Part shown: piece by piece, positions 1-10,753 of the stretch
Layout of the letters: each line of letters starts with the position of its first letter
Numbering within the stretch: position 1 is the stretch's first letter
DNA from: Bartonella apihabitans
GTDB taxonomy: Bacteria > Pseudomonadota > Alphaproteobacteria > Rhizobiales > Rhizobiaceae
Assembly: GCF_030758755.1 (NCBI RefSeq)
Contig: NZ_CP132387.1
Coordinates: 310,001 to 374,000, forward strand
Reading direction: 5' to 3'
DNA: 64,000 nt
Notes under the pieces: generated by a model
What the model was told of the DNA's origin: nothing
Databases searched by the model: none
What the model saw: only the letters and a program-made list of their open reading frames with translations
Position numbers and translations under genes: made by a program

Positions 1-237
1 TGTCGGGATTGAACTGTCATGAACAGATTGTTTCAAAGCTTTATATTTTTAAATAAAATGCATCTATCGTCATTATAGAAAGCAAATGGCATAGAAAACA
101 ATTGCCGGAATGCCGCACGATTGGCGAGCAAATCATTGCGCCTCACATAAGGGATGCAGCGATAAATCAGGAGCGGGAGGTTAGCAATAAACCTCCATCC
201 CTTTAATTGCTATATGGTCTTAATGAAGACTAACTGA
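1..237. other. Non-coding start of window
   Basis: No convincing gene. The one structured element is an inverted repeat at 176-182 / 190-196 (GGAGGTT and AACCTCC around a 7-nt loop). It lies just beyond the end of the minus-strand acidic-protein gene. It could act as a weak terminator for that gene, but no T-run follows it on the minus strand. Confidence 0.4.
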
Positions 238-492
238 TCAGTCCGGTTCATCTTCATCAGGCTCGCTGGTGAAAAGATTTTCCCCGACGACATCTCTATC
301 CTCGTCACTTAACGGGTTTTCAATGTCTTCGGCTTTCTTGTTCCGCGGACGAAACACACCATTATCGTCACCTGTAACATCATCAAAAATATCGACAGTA
401 TCGACAGGACCGTTTTTTTCATCATCCTGCTCATCAATTTTTTCGACATCGACGACTTTTACGTGTTTGCTTTTATCATCTTGGGTCATCAT
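238..492 (-). CDS. Small highly acidic hypothetical protein
   Basis: An 84-residue protein, very rich in Asp and Glu, with no membrane segment and no domain I recognise. I start it at the ATG at 490-492 (a second ATG follows directly) because AGGAAATTT lies just upstream. The longer reading from 549 adds 19 residues without a ribosome site. The C-terminus ends in a run of acidic residues (TSEPDEDEPD). Such composition suggests a disordered, possibly nucleic-acid-mimicking or chaperone-like protein, but no function can be assigned. It stands alone: the next gene is the tRNA at 1160. The antisense strand also has open frames caused by the skewed composition; these are probably not real. Confidence 0.6.
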   Translation of the reverse strand: MMTQDDKSKHVKVVDVEKIDEQDDEKNGPVDTVDIFDDVTGDDNGVFRPRNKKAEDIENPLSDEDRDVVGENLFTSEPDEDEPD

Positions 493-1159
493 AAATTTCC
501 TGTATTCATTAGATTGATTAAATGTGTGATCAAATTGAACAGACTGCAAGACTAGATCATTTTTTTATCATTCGAGTAAAATGGGGCAATTATAAAATGC
601 GACAACTCACCCGATATTGCGCGAGTAACAGTCTCGTGCTTTCTGCCCGTTTCGTCTGTTTTGTTGATATTTCGGGTTTGAGAGTCGGGAATGCCTGTTT
701 TGTAGAAAAATAACAACAAGTTAGCGTGCGGTCTTGGGATACGGGGCATGGTGAAAAAGTCTAGAACGGTAGCTCTGTAAAGTTTCAGACGGGAACTCAG
801 TCATAGTGAGTGGATAGGACAATATTTTCTGTAAAAATTTCAGTTTTATATAATGACGAATGATCATACGGAAAAAAGAGGAATATTTGCCGCTTAATCC
901 GCATACAAACGCAAAAACCGGCTGATAGCCCGAAATCTTTCAAAAAAACATGAGTCTTTTAAAAAAAATAGCTTTATGGCTCGTCATTAAATCAATCGGT
1001 CGAAGCGGTCATAAAAGCTTGGCAAAGTGGTTCGACAATTCGAACAAGAGGTAAATGAGCGACATAAGAAATTGTCTAACCCACGATAAAAAAGTGTCTA
1101 CCCTTTTCACCGCAAAAAAATCGGAAAGCAAATTATATAATCTTTTCAATGAGATATAT
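493..1159. other. Intergenic region, no supported gene
   Basis: About 670 bases between the acidic-protein gene and the tRNA. Short open frames exist on both strands (for example a 34-codon frame at 950-1054 on +) but none has a ribosome site or recognisable product. I see no strong hairpin or repeat. The part next to 493 should hold the promoter of the acidic-protein gene. Confidence 0.4.
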
Positions 1160-1233
1160 TGGCTGGGGAACCTGGATTCGAACCAGGACTGACGGAGTCA
1201 GAGTTCGCAGTTCTACCGTTAAACTATTCCCCA
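1160..1233 (-). tRNA. tRNA-Gln (anticodon CTG)
   Basis: On the minus strand the sequence folds as a 74-nt tRNA with encoded CCA. The acceptor arms are TGGGGAA (1227-1233) and TTCCCCA (1164-1170), the discriminator is G and the T-arm carries GGTTCGAATCC. The anticodon loop reads CTCTGAC, giving anticodon CTG, which reads CAG (Gln). The anticodon stem GCGAA/TCCGT has a G-T pair at 27-43 and an A·C mismatch at 30-40, which is unusual. The gene is monocistronic. No other tRNA was found in the window. Confidence 0.9.
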
Positions 1234-1553
1234 GCATTTCTGCTTCAAGCGAGAACAGCATGGCTTTTAGCATATTCGTTTCAAGATACAAGCCTAAACT
1301 TGAGAAAATAATTTTTGGCTGCACAGTCCGGTTTGTGATCGAAATTTAAACAGAACGAACTTCGGCATGTGACGAATTTTTTTGAGCTCTCCCGAAAGAT
1401 TTGGCGATTTTTCAGGTAAGTTACTCAAAAAAATGAAGAAGCACGGTTCCAGCTATTGGTAAAAACGGGCAACGCTGTTACATTAGAAACAACGAAAGAT
1501 AATGAAGTGTCCATTGCGAGGAAATTTCCCCATGGCTCTTTTAAGGAAAGAAG
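1234..1553. other. Spacer between tRNA-Gln and ppx
   Basis: About 320 bases with no gene I can support. It should contain the tRNA promoter (minus strand) and the promoter of the ppx-rlmE operon. The ribosome site AAGGAAAGAAG at its right end serves the ATG at 1554. Confidence 0.4.
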
Positions 1554-2969
1554 ATGATGACTCCGTTGATCGACAACCCCAAAGGGTCGGAGCGGGGAAA
1601 GCTTGGCGTAACTGATGCAAAAGGTTTGCACGAACGCCCCGAAAGGCACGAAAATGGCGGTAACGAACCGCCTTTAACAGAGTCTTTTGCTGTTCCCCCG
1701 TTTAAGAAAAAACGCGCAAAACGGCGCCAGAAAGGAAAGTTGCGCGTTTTGCCTGAAGGCACATCGGACAGTGAACCGGAAAAAAACAAACATACCAAAA
1801 AACGTTCACGCAAAACGCCGACACTTACCAAACCTCGTGATAACGACACTGTTCTGAAGAGTGCGCATTCAGGTGCTTCCAAGGAAGAGACGAAAAAACA
1901 CCATAATTCGGCTCGTCCACCTGCGCAAAGGACACCGCTTTACGCAGCACTTGATCTTGGAACGAATAATTGCCGTTTATTGATAGCTGCCCCTACGAAA
2001 CCCGGCCATTTTCATGTTGTCGATGCATTTTCACGGATTGTACGTTTGGGCGAGGGGCTTTCACGTACTGGTCGTCTCAACGAGAATGCAATGGAACGCG
2101 CCATAGAAGCGCTTAAAGTCTGTCGCTCGAAACTTGATCAAAGAACGATCAAACGTTGTCGGCTCATTGCAACAGAAGCATGTCGCGCGGCCGAAAATGG
2201 CCAACGGTTCATTGAGCGGGTAGCCCGAGAAACCGGAATCAATCTTGAAATCATCGATCGGGAAACCGAAGCACGTCTTGCTGTTGCCGGATGCGGTACT
2301 TTGGTTGAAGCGGATACTGATGCCATTGTGGTTTTTGATATTGGTGGCGGTTCATCCGAAATTGTGTTGATTGACCGCTCGAAGAAACGGTCCCCACGTC
2401 TGGCAGAACATATCATTGCCTGGACATCGTTGCCCGTTGGCGTCATTACTTTGGCCGAGCGTTTTGGCGGTGAAAACGTTACGAGAAACGATTTCGAAAA
2501 TATGAAGAATTATGTCCGCCATTTGCTCATGGGATTTAAAGGCCGTGACAAATTGGGTGCCTTGGCAAAAAGTCCGCATTTTCATTTGTTGGGTACGTCA
2601 GGTACGGTAACCACTCTCGCAGGCATACATCTGGAACTGGCAAAATATGACCGCCGCCTCATCGACGGTATTTGGCTCAATAATGACGATGTTGAACGTA
2701 TGACCAAACGTTTGCTCTCATGGAATTTGGCAGAACGGATTGCAAATCCCTGTATCGGGCACGATAGGGCCGATCTGGTGCTCGCCGGTTGTGCCATTCT
2801 TGATGTGATCAGGGAAGAATGGCCATCCGAACGTCTACGCGTTGCCGACCGTGGCTTGCGTGAAGGAATATTGACAGAATTGATGTCACGTGATGGAGCA
2901 TGGAGAAAACGCCGTCATATCAATGATCGTTTCCACTTGCGGAAAAATCGTGAAAGTGAGCGCCTATGA
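1554..2969 (+). CDS. ppx: Ppx/GppA family phosphatase with basic N-terminal extension
   Basis: A 471-residue member of the exopolyphosphatase / guanosine pentaphosphatase family. It hydrolyses terminal phosphates of polyphosphate or pppGpp in the cytoplasm; which substrate cannot be told from sequence. The actin-like ATPase fold starts near residue 129. The first phosphate loop is DLGTNN (134-139), a conserved Glu lies in RETEAR (236-241), and the second phosphate loop is DIGGGSSE (262-269). The first ~125 residues are a Lys/Arg-rich low-complexity tail absent from enterobacterial proteins. The start ATG (followed by a second ATG) has AAGGAAAGAAG upstream. The stop overlaps the rlmE start by 4 bp (ATGA), so the two are probably translationally coupled. 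Confidence 0.9.
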   Translation: MMTPLIDNPKGSERGKLGVTDAKGLHERPERHENGGNEPPLTESFAVPPFKKKRAKRRQKGKLRVLPEGTSDSEPEKNKHTKKRSRKTPTLTKPRDNDTVLKSAHSGASKEETKKHHNSARPPAQRTPLYAALDLGTNNCRLLIAAPTKPGHFHVVDAFSRIVRLGEGLSRTGRLNENAMERAIEALKVCRSKLDQRTIKRCRLIATEACRAAENGQRFIERVARETGINLEIIDRETEARLAVAGCGTLVEADTDAIVVFDIGGGSSEIVLIDRSKKRSPRLAEHIIAWTSLPVGVITLAERFGGENVTRNDFENMKNYVRHLLMGFKGRDKLGALAKSPHFHLLGTSGTVTTLAGIHLELAKYDRRLIDGIWLNNDDVERMTKRLLSWNLAERIANPCIGHDRADLVLAGCAILDVIREEWPSERLRVADRGLREGILTELMSRDGAWRKRRHINDRFHLRKNRESERL

Positions 2970-3688
2970 CAACGAAAAAAACTGGAACACATGCAGGCGG
3001 AAGAGGCGGCGCCGGTACACATGAACTCCACACAAGGGTAAAAAAGAAAGCCGGCACAATCAAGGCGTCATCGCGCAGATGGCTTGAGCGTCATCTCAAC
3101 GACCCTTATGTGCATCAGTCAAAAATAGACGGCTACCGTTCCCGTGCAGCCTATAAACTTATCGAAATCAATGAACGCTATCATCTCTTAAAAAAAGGAC
3201 AAAAGATAATTGATCTTGGTGCTGCTCCCGGTGGCTGGTGTCAGGTAGCAGCAAAAATTGTCGGCTCAACAAATGATCATCCGTCTGTCGTCGGCATTGA
3301 TTATCTTCACATGGATCCTTTACCGGGTGTTACAATGCTGGAAATGGATTTTCTTGATGATGATGCACCTCAAAAGCTCATGGATGCATTAGGCGCAAAA
3401 CCCGATCTCGTAATTTCAGACATGGCAGCACCGACAATCGGTCATAAGCAAACCGATCATATCAGAACCATCCATCTTTGTGAGGTGGCTGCCGATTTTG
3501 CTGTGTCAGTCTTGAAACCGGGCGGGCATTTTCTTGCCAAAACCTTTCAGGGCGGCGCAGAAAATGAATTGCTAACAATATTGAAGCAGAATTTCAAAAA
3601 GATTTACCACGTCAAGCCGCCGGCAAGTCGGGCAGAATTGGTCGAGCTTTATTTGCTTGCCTATGATTTCAAAGGTAAAACCGCGTGA
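2966..3688 (+). CDS. rlmE: 23S rRNA (uridine-2'-O)-methyltransferase RlmE
   Basis: A 240-residue FtsJ/RrmJ protein that methylates the 2'-O of a uridine in the A-loop of 23S rRNA (U2552 in E. coli) late in 50S assembly, using S-adenosylmethionine. The SAM-binding loop is DLGAAPGGW (83-91). The K-D-K-E catalytic tetrad is visible as K64 (in AAYKLIE), D152 (ISDMAAP), K192 (FLAKTF) and E227 (VELYLLA). A basic, glycine-rich N-terminal tail of about 45 residues is typical of the alphaproteobacterial form. It overlaps ppx by 4 bp. Confidence 0.95.
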   Translation: MTTKKTGTHAGGRGGAGTHELHTRVKKKAGTIKASSRRWLERHLNDPYVHQSKIDGYRSRAAYKLIEINERYHLLKKGQKIIDLGAAPGGWCQVAAKIVGSTNDHPSVVGIDYLHMDPLPGVTMLEMDFLDDDAPQKLMDALGAKPDLVISDMAAPTIGHKQTDHIRTIHLCEVAADFAVSVLKPGGHFLAKTFQGGAENELLTILKQNFKKIYHVKPPASRAELVELYLLAYDFKGKTA

Positions 3689-5161
<1,473 letters not shown>

Positions 5162-5167
5162 GCATTC

Positions 5168-6292
5168 ATGGTGCAGGAATTAAAAAAACTCGATCAATAT
5201 AAACGTATTGTTGTCAAAATCGGGTCAGCTCTCCTCGTTGATCGCAAGCACGGTCTTAAAGTCGAGTGGCTTGAAAGCCTGATTAATGATGTCGCTGCAT
5301 TGGAGAAAAAAGGCGTAGAGATTCTTCTGGTTTCTTCCGGTGCTATTGCCTTGGGACGGACACTCTTGAAACTTCCGTCGGGTTCGCTCAAACTTGAACA
5401 AAGTCAGGCATGTGCGGCAATCGGCCAGATCGAACTTGCCAAAGCCTATGGGGCCCAATTGTTAAAACATGGCTTGATGACGGGCCAGATTCTCCTGACA
5501 CTCGTCGATACGGAAGAGCGCCGCCATTATCTCAATGCAAGGGCAACAATCAATACATTACTTCATTTTGGCGCAGTTCCTGTCGTCAACGAGAACGATA
5601 CGGTTGCAACCGGTGAAATCCGTTATGGCGATAATGATCGGCTGGCAGCACGCGTTGCAACAATGATGGGAGCAGATCTCCTCATTCTTTTATCCGATAT
5701 TGATGGTCTTTATTCTGCACCGCCGCATCTTGACGATCATTCGCAATTCATCCCCTATATCCGTTCGATTAATCCCGCTATTGAAAAAATGGCGGGTGTT
5801 GCCGCTTCCGAATTATCACGGGGCGGAATGAAGACAAAACTTGAAGCAGGCAAAATTGCCAATCAATCCGGAACGGCAATGATTATCACTTCGGGTAAGC
5901 GCCTCCACCCACTAGCGGCTATTGATCAAGGTGAAAGGGCAAGCTTTTTTGCAGCGAGCGAAAAGCCTGTCAGTGCATGGAAAACATGGATTTCCGGCCA
6001 GCTTGACCCGTCCGGCACATTGACGATTGACGATGGGGCGGTTCATGCTTTGAAAAGAGGAAAGTCACTTCTTGCCGCCGGTGTTGTCGCCATTGAAGGG
6101 GATTTCCACCATGGTGATACGGTGGCGATTGTCGACAAGGACAACCTCGAAATAGCAAGAGGATTGGTCAGTTATGATCGCGATGAGGCCGATCGTATTA
6201 TCGGATTGAAAAACTCCGAAATCGAAGCTGTTTTAGGTTATGAACCAAGATCTGCAATGGTTCATCGCAATGACATGGTTTTGCGGAGTTAG
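5168..6292 (+). CDS. proB: Glutamate 5-kinase
   Basis: A 374-residue enzyme for the first step of proline synthesis: ATP-dependent phosphorylation of glutamate to gamma-glutamyl phosphate. The N-terminal amino-acid-kinase domain has VVKIGSALL (phosphate loop), [15 protein letters not shown] and [11 protein letters not shown], followed by [11 protein letters not shown]. Residues from about 285 form a C-terminal PUA domain. It starts 6 bp after obgE and is followed 151 bp later by proA, its partner in the pathway. In other bacteria the enzyme is feedback-inhibited by proline. Confidence 0.95.
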   Translation: MVQELKKLDQYKRIVVKIGSALLVDRKHGLKVEWLESLINDVAALEKKGVEILLVSSGAIALGRTLLKLPSGSLKLEQSQACAAIGQIELAKAYGAQLLKHGLMTGQILLTLVDTEERRHYLNARATINTLLHFGAVPVVNENDTVATGEIRYGDNDRLAARVATMMGADLLILLSDIDGLYSAPPHLDDHSQFIPYIRSINPAIEKMAGVAASELSRGGMKTKLEAGKIANQSGTAMIITSGKRLHPLAAIDQGERASFFAASEKPVSAWKTWISGQLDPSGTLTIDDGAVHALKRGKSLLAAGVVAIEGDFHHGDTVAIVDKDNLEIARGLVSYDRDEADRIIGLKNSEIEAVLGYEPRSAMVHRNDMVLRS

Positions 6293-6443
6293 CCATCATT
6301 CATTATCAATAATATTTGTTGGGCTTATATTATAAATATCGTTCCTGAAGCTTAACGGACTTTCCCGGTCATAATATATATTGAGTTATCGGATGTGATG
6401 TGGCTAACTGCCGGAAAGCGGTGGTTAATAAGGAAAATATTTC

Positions 6444-7703
6444 ATGGCTGGTTTGCACGACAATCTTTTGAAAATGGGAAAAGATGCCCGCTCGGCTTCC
6501 CGGACATTGGCGCTTAGCCCCTCAAAGCAGAAGACGCAAGCACTTGAAGCGATCGCCAAAAATATTCGCGACCATCAAGCTGATATATTGGCGGCCAATG
6601 CCAAAGATATAGAGAAAGCCAAAAAAAATGGCATGAGTGCTGCTCTTGTCGACCGGCTTTTGCTTGATGAAAAACGTATTTCTTCGATAGCCGATGCGGT
6701 TCATATCATTGCCGGTCTTCCTGACCCCGTCGGCGAAATTATGAGTGAATGGAAACGCCCGAACGGGTTGGAAATCCAGCGTGTTCGCACACCACTTGGC
6801 GTTATAGGTGTCATTTATGAAAGCCGGCCTAATGTGACTGCCGATGCAGGCGCCTTATGTCTGAAAGCGGGTAACGCTGTTATTCTTCGCGGTGGTTCCG
6901 ATAGTTTCCTGTCGTCCAAAGCTATTCATGAAGCAATGGTTGAGGGCTTGAAGTCTGCCGGTTTGCCGGAACAATCTATCCAGTTTGTCAACACAGTCGA
7001 TCGTGATGCAGTGGGAGAATTGCTCACCGGCCTTAATGGAAATATCGACGTTATTGTTCCAAGAGGGGGAAAAAGCCTTGTTGCGCGTGTACAAAAGGAA
7101 GCACGTGTTCCGGTATTCTCCCACCTTGAAGGTTTGTGCCATATCTATGTTGATAAATCTGCCAATCTCGACATGGCAAAAAAGATAATTATCAATGCCA
7201 AATTGCGGCGCACAGGGATATGTGGTGCGGTGGAAACTATTCTTGTTGACAAAGCGATTGCCGACAAGATCGTTCCGGTTATTATTGCACTTCAACAGGC
7301 GGGTTGCGAAATTCGCGCGAGTGAAGATCTCGTCGATAAAATTCCGGGTGCCAAGCTTGCTACCGAAGCCGACTGGTCGACCGAATATCTTGACGCCATT
7401 GTATCGATAAAGACGGTCAATGGTGTAGAGGGTGCAATCGATCACATCAACCGCTATTCTTCCCACCATACAGAGTCAATTATTGCCGAAGATAAAAAGG
7501 CAGTTGACCTGTTTTTCAGAAGTCTCGATTCAGCTATTCTGATGCACAATGCGTCTACCCAATTTGCCGATGGCGGCGAATTCGGTTTTGGAGGTGAAAT
7601 CGGCATTGCAACGGGCAAAATGCATGCGCGTGGCCCGATCGGTGTCGAACAATTGACGACATTCCAATATCATGTCAACGGTAACGGGCAGATACGTCCT
7701 TGA
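6444..7703 (+). CDS. proA: Gamma-glutamyl phosphate reductase
   Basis: A 419-residue enzyme that reduces gamma-glutamyl phosphate with NADPH to glutamate semialdehyde, the second step of proline synthesis. It has the aldehyde-dehydrogenase-like fold. [13 protein letters not shown] marks the N-terminal cofactor region and [12 protein letters not shown] holds the catalytic Cys. The signature region [12 protein letters not shown] is seen here as [12 protein letters not shown]. The stop overlaps the nadD start by 4 bp (ATGA). The 151-bp gap after proB has no hairpin I recognise and may contain its own promoter. Confidence 0.95.
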   Translation: MAGLHDNLLKMGKDARSASRTLALSPSKQKTQALEAIAKNIRDHQADILAANAKDIEKAKKNGMSAALVDRLLLDEKRISSIADAVHIIAGLPDPVGEIMSEWKRPNGLEIQRVRTPLGVIGVIYESRPNVTADAGALCLKAGNAVILRGGSDSFLSSKAIHEAMVEGLKSAGLPEQSIQFVNTVDRDAVGELLTGLNGNIDVIVPRGGKSLVARVQKEARVPVFSHLEGLCHIYVDKSANLDMAKKIIINAKLRRTGICGAVETILVDKAIADKIVPVIIALQQAGCEIRASEDLVDKIPGAKLATEADWSTEYLDAIVSIKTVNGVEGAIDHINRYSSHHTESIIAEDKKAVDLFFRSLDSAILMHNASTQFADGGEFGFGGEIGIATGKMHARGPIGVEQLTTFQYHVNGNGQIRP

Positions 7704-8317
7704 ATGACTTTTTCCGATATGAAAACAAAATGCCGCATTGCGAAAGCGGCAACCGGATAGGCCTTTTTGGCGGGTCGTTCAATCCGCCGCATGAAGGGCA
7801 TCTACTGGTTGCAAAAATTGCGCTTCGTCGATTGAGACTTGATGAATTATGGTGGATGGTGACCCCCGGAAACCTGCTGAAAGATCGAAGCGGGCTTTTG
7901 CCACTTCATGAGAGAATGCGGTTAAGTGCCGAACTTGTTGACGACCCGCGCATAAAAATTACCGGCTTTGAAAAGAAAATCAAATCCTATACGTCAATCA
8001 CAACGCTCACCTATATACTCGCTCGCCATCGCAACAGTCGATTCGTATGGGTGATGGGCGCCGATAGTCTTGCGACATTTCATCAATGGCAGGAATGGAA
8101 AAAGATCGTGTCCATGATCCCGATTGTTATTATTGACCGGCCATCTGCTTCAATGTCGGCACTTTCTTCTCCCATGGCGGAAACATTCCGGAAATTCCGT
8201 GTTAAAGAATATGATGTTGGTGCTTTGCCCTATAAAAAACCTCCCGCATGGGGATATATCCATGGCCGACGCTCTTATGCATCTTCTACGGGCTTGCGGC
8301 AGAAAACCGCAAAGTAA
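7700..8317 (+). CDS. nadD: Nicotinate-nucleotide adenylyltransferase
   Basis: A 205-residue enzyme that transfers AMP from ATP to nicotinate mononucleotide, making deamido-NAD in NAD synthesis. The nucleotidyltransferase signature [11 protein letters not shown] lies near residues 24-34 and the C-terminal phosphate-binding motif reads ASSTGLRQ. The annotated start overlaps proA by 4 bp. A downstream ATG (residue 11, MPHCESGN) is an alternative. The order proA-nadD-rsfS-rlmH is conserved in Rhizobiales. Confidence 0.93.
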   Translation: MNDFFRYENKMPHCESGNRIGLFGGSFNPPHEGHLLVAKIALRRLRLDELWWMVTPGNLLKDRSGLLPLHERMRLSAELVDDPRIKITGFEKKIKSYTSITTLTYILARHRNSRFVWVMGADSLATFHQWQEWKKIVSMIPIVIIDRPSASMSALSSPMAETFRKFRVKEYDVGALPYKKPPAWGYIHGRRSYASSTGLRQKTAK

Positions 8318-8443
8318 AGAGGAAGCGGAGAGCCAAGGAAAATAGGAAAAATGCCGATTTTCCTTGAAAAAAAGCGATAAGTCTGTAACTTTTATCAATC
8401 AAGAAACTGGTGGTAAAAACGAGAATTTATATCGGGTTGAAAG

Positions 8444-8902
8444 GTGAATAATCTGAAAAAAGCTATTGTGACACAAAAGAAAAATAGAATTGGCAAAGAC
8501 GCAGCCGCCCAAGAAAATTTACAAGCCGACAATGCCGGTTTGATTGTCGCGAACAATTTACAGCGTGTTCTTTCGAGCCTTGATGATTCAAAGGCGGAAG
8601 ATGTTGTTACTATTGATCTTCGTGGTCGTTCCCCGTTAGCCGATTATATGGTGATTGCTTCGGGCGGTTCGCAGCGTCATGTTTCGGCATTGGCTGACCA
8701 TCTTCTCTATGCCATGAAAGATTGTAATAAAGGTCAAACCAGAGTGGAAGGTTTGAGCGAGTGTGATTGGGTGCTGATTGATCTCGGCGATATTATTGTG
8801 CACCTTTTCCGGCCGGAAACACGGGAATTCTATAATCTCGAAAAGATGTGGGACACGTCCGATGTAGGTGACCGGATTCATTTGCGAGTCGGAGAAAATT
8901 GA
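8444..8902 (+). CDS. rsfS: Ribosomal silencing factor RsfS
   Basis: A 152-residue Iojap/DUF143 protein that binds L14 on the 50S subunit and blocks subunit joining in stationary phase or starvation. Family blocks seen are VTIDLRGRSPLADYMVIASG, GSQRHVSALA, and the C-terminal DWVLIDLGDIIVHLF / REFYNLEKMW. The start is GTG at 8444. The N-terminal ~35 residues are Lys-rich and not part of the domain. RlmH, its usual neighbour, begins one base after the stop. Confidence 0.93.
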   Translation: MNNLKKAIVTQKKNRIGKDAAAQENLQADNAGLIVANNLQRVLSSLDDSKAEDVVTIDLRGRSPLADYMVIASGGSQRHVSALADHLLYAMKDCNKGQTRVEGLSECDWVLIDLGDIIVHLFRPETREFYNLEKMWDTSDVGDRIHLRVGEN

Positions 8903-8903
8903 C

Positions 8904-9385
8904 GTGCAGATTTCGATATTTGCCGTCGGCCGTATGAAAAAAGGCCCGAGCAGGAACTTGTCAGCCGGTATTTTGATCGTTTTTCAAAATTGGCTCCGTC
9001 ATTGGGGCTGAGCTTTCAAAATGTCCATGAAATTGTGGAGAGCCGGTCACAAAACGCCAATCAAAGGATGGAAGAAGAAGGGGAGAACCTTCTTGGTACC
9101 TTGCAAGAGGGGAGCCGTCTTATTGTTCTTGACGAACGCGGAAAGTCAATGACATCGGTTCAGTTTGCCCGTAAATTGCAAGATTGGCGTGATGCCGGCT
9201 GCAAACATCTGACGATAGCTTTGGGCGGTCCCGACGGGCATTGTGAAAAAGTACGAAAGCGGGCCGATTTATTATTATCATTCGGGGCAATGACATGGCC
9301 TCACCAGATCGCGCGCATTTTGCTTAGCGAACAGATCTATCGTGCCGCAACTATTTTAAGTGGACACCCCTATCATCGTGTGTAA
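8904..9385 (+). pseudogene. rlmH: 23S rRNA (pseudouridine1915-N3)-methyltransferase RlmH, frameshifted
   Basis: RlmH (about 156 residues) methylates pseudouridine 1915 in helix 69 of 23S rRNA. Here GTG at 8904 opens the normal N-terminus (QISIFAVGRMKKG). The frame is lost between 8937 and 8947: continuing gives a stop after about 24 more codons, while the correct continuation (PEQELVSRYFDRFSKLAPS) is in the -1 frame. From there the rest is intact, including ALGGPDGH and the C-terminal MTWPHQIAR and GHPYHRV. One missing base explains it. The site abuts an A6 run, so slippage, a true mutation or a sequencing error are all possible. If translated at all without slippage, only a TTG at 8990 opens the 3' part, without the N-terminal strand. 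Confidence 0.85.
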
Positions 9386-9487
9386 AATCGGGCTTTAGCG
9401 AAAAACTGTCAAATTACCGATTTGTTAACACGATCTTAGTCTGATGCTTTTATAACTTTTTCATTTAGAGCAGTTCGAATTGGTAGA

Positions 9488-10753
9488 ATGATAAAATGCA
9501 TTATCATGCGTGTTGGTAAGATTTTATCCTCTTTAAGTCGGGGAGGTGTCGTTGCATGCTTGATATTGTTTTGGCCATATTGGTCTTTTGCCGATGAAAA
9601 TGCGAATAAGGAAGCTGCCAATAAAGCATTGAATGACATTCGCGCGACCATGACGCTGTCACGCCAGAAAATGGCGCAATTGGCCAGTCAGGTTGATAGT
9701 CTTAAAAAAGATCAGCGAACCTTGACATCCGAGATTGTCAAAGCAGCCAAAAGCGAGCGTGAAACTTCCGAAAAAATAGCTGAGAGTGAAGACAAATTAA
9801 CAAGACTTTATGATGAAAAGTCGAAAGTCAAACAGGATCTTGACAGTCGCAGAGGAGAATTTTCTGAAGTTCTGGCTGCTCTTGAACGCATGGGCTTAAA
9901 TCCTCCGCCGGCTATTCTGGTTGAACCGGATGATGCTCTGAAATCTGTGCGTAGTGCTGCACTCTTGGGAACGCTTGTTCCGGAAATGCGCGAAAAAACA
10001 TTGTCCTTGTCGGCCAGTCTCAAGGATATGACAGCCGTTGAAAACTCTATCAAAGCACAACATGACGAGTTGAAAAATCAGGTTCAATTACAGGCAGAGC
10101 AACAAAAACGTTTAAGTTTGCTCGTTGAAGAAAAAGCAAAATTGCAAAAAACGTCGGAAAATGAACTGGCAACACAGCGTAAAAATGTTCTCGAGCTTTC
10201 CGAAAAAGCCAAATCGCTTGAAGATCTGTTAACCGAGCTCGAGCGTCAATCACGTCAGGACAAAACGGACAATAATTTCAAAATTGAAGATACCGAATTG
10301 ACACGCAACCTCGATTTCGAAGGGAAAAAGGGAAGTCTTGTTCTGCCTGCAGCCGGAAAAATTGTTCAGAAATTCGGGGACAACAACGGGGCGGTCATCG
10401 GGGATACTGTTGAAACGCAACCGGGTGCTATTATAACTGCACCTGCCGATGGTGTGGTTGCTTATGCCGGATCTTTTCGTTCCTATGGAGAATTGGTTAT
10501 TCTTGATACGGGACAAAATTATCATATATTGCTTGCGGGCATGAACAAGGTTAATGTTGTGCAAGGACAATTTTTGCTTTCAGGTGAACCGCTTGGCACG
10601 ATGGGTAATCAACAAATTGCTAGCGCGGCGTCTTTGGATATAGGCAAAACTACTCCGATGCTTTACATTGAGTTCAGAAAACTAGGTAAACCTGTAAATC
10701 CGGCACCATGGTGGATGGCTGGTAAGTCGGGAAGGAACCAGAATGATTCGTAA
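9488..10753 (+). CDS. EnvC-like murein hydrolase activator (degenerate LytM/M23)
   Basis: A 421-residue secreted protein with a hydrophobic signal segment near residues 20-36. Long coiled coils run over about residues 40-150 and 180-280, and a LytM/M23-type domain ends the protein (VLPAAGKIVQKFG... IITAPADGVVAYAG... GELVILD.G.NYHILLAG). The zinc-binding HxxxD and HxH motifs of active M23 enzymes are not present, as in E. coli EnvC, so it probably activates amidases during septum splitting rather than cutting peptidoglycan itself. Translation may start at residue 7 (ATG 9506). It overlaps ctpA by 11 bp; the envC-ctpA pairing is common in alphaproteobacteria. Confidence 0.85.
   Translation: MIKCIIMRVGKILSSLSRGGVVACLILFWPYWSFADENANKEAANKALNDIRATMTLSRQKMAQLASQVDSLKKDQRTLTSEIVKAAKSERETSEKIAESEDKLTRLYDEKSKVKQDLDSRRGEFSEVLAALERMGLNPPPAILVEPDDALKSVRSAALLGTLVPEMREKTLSLSASLKDMTAVENSIKAQHDELKNQVQLQAEQQKRLSLLVEEKAKLQKTSENELATQRKNVLELSEKAKSLEDLLTELERQSRQDKTDNNFKIEDTELTRNLDFEGKKGSLVLPAAGKIVQKFGDNNGAVIGDTVETQPGAIITAPADGVVAYAGSFRSYGELVILDTGQNYHILLAGMNKVNVVQGQFLLSGEPLGTMGNQQIASAASLDIGKTTPMLYIEFRKLGKPVNPAPWWMAGKSGRNQNDS

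Noticed and set aside
950..1054. 34-codon open frame with a hydrophobic start
   Set aside because: It has no ribosome site and no known relative; the length is expected by chance.
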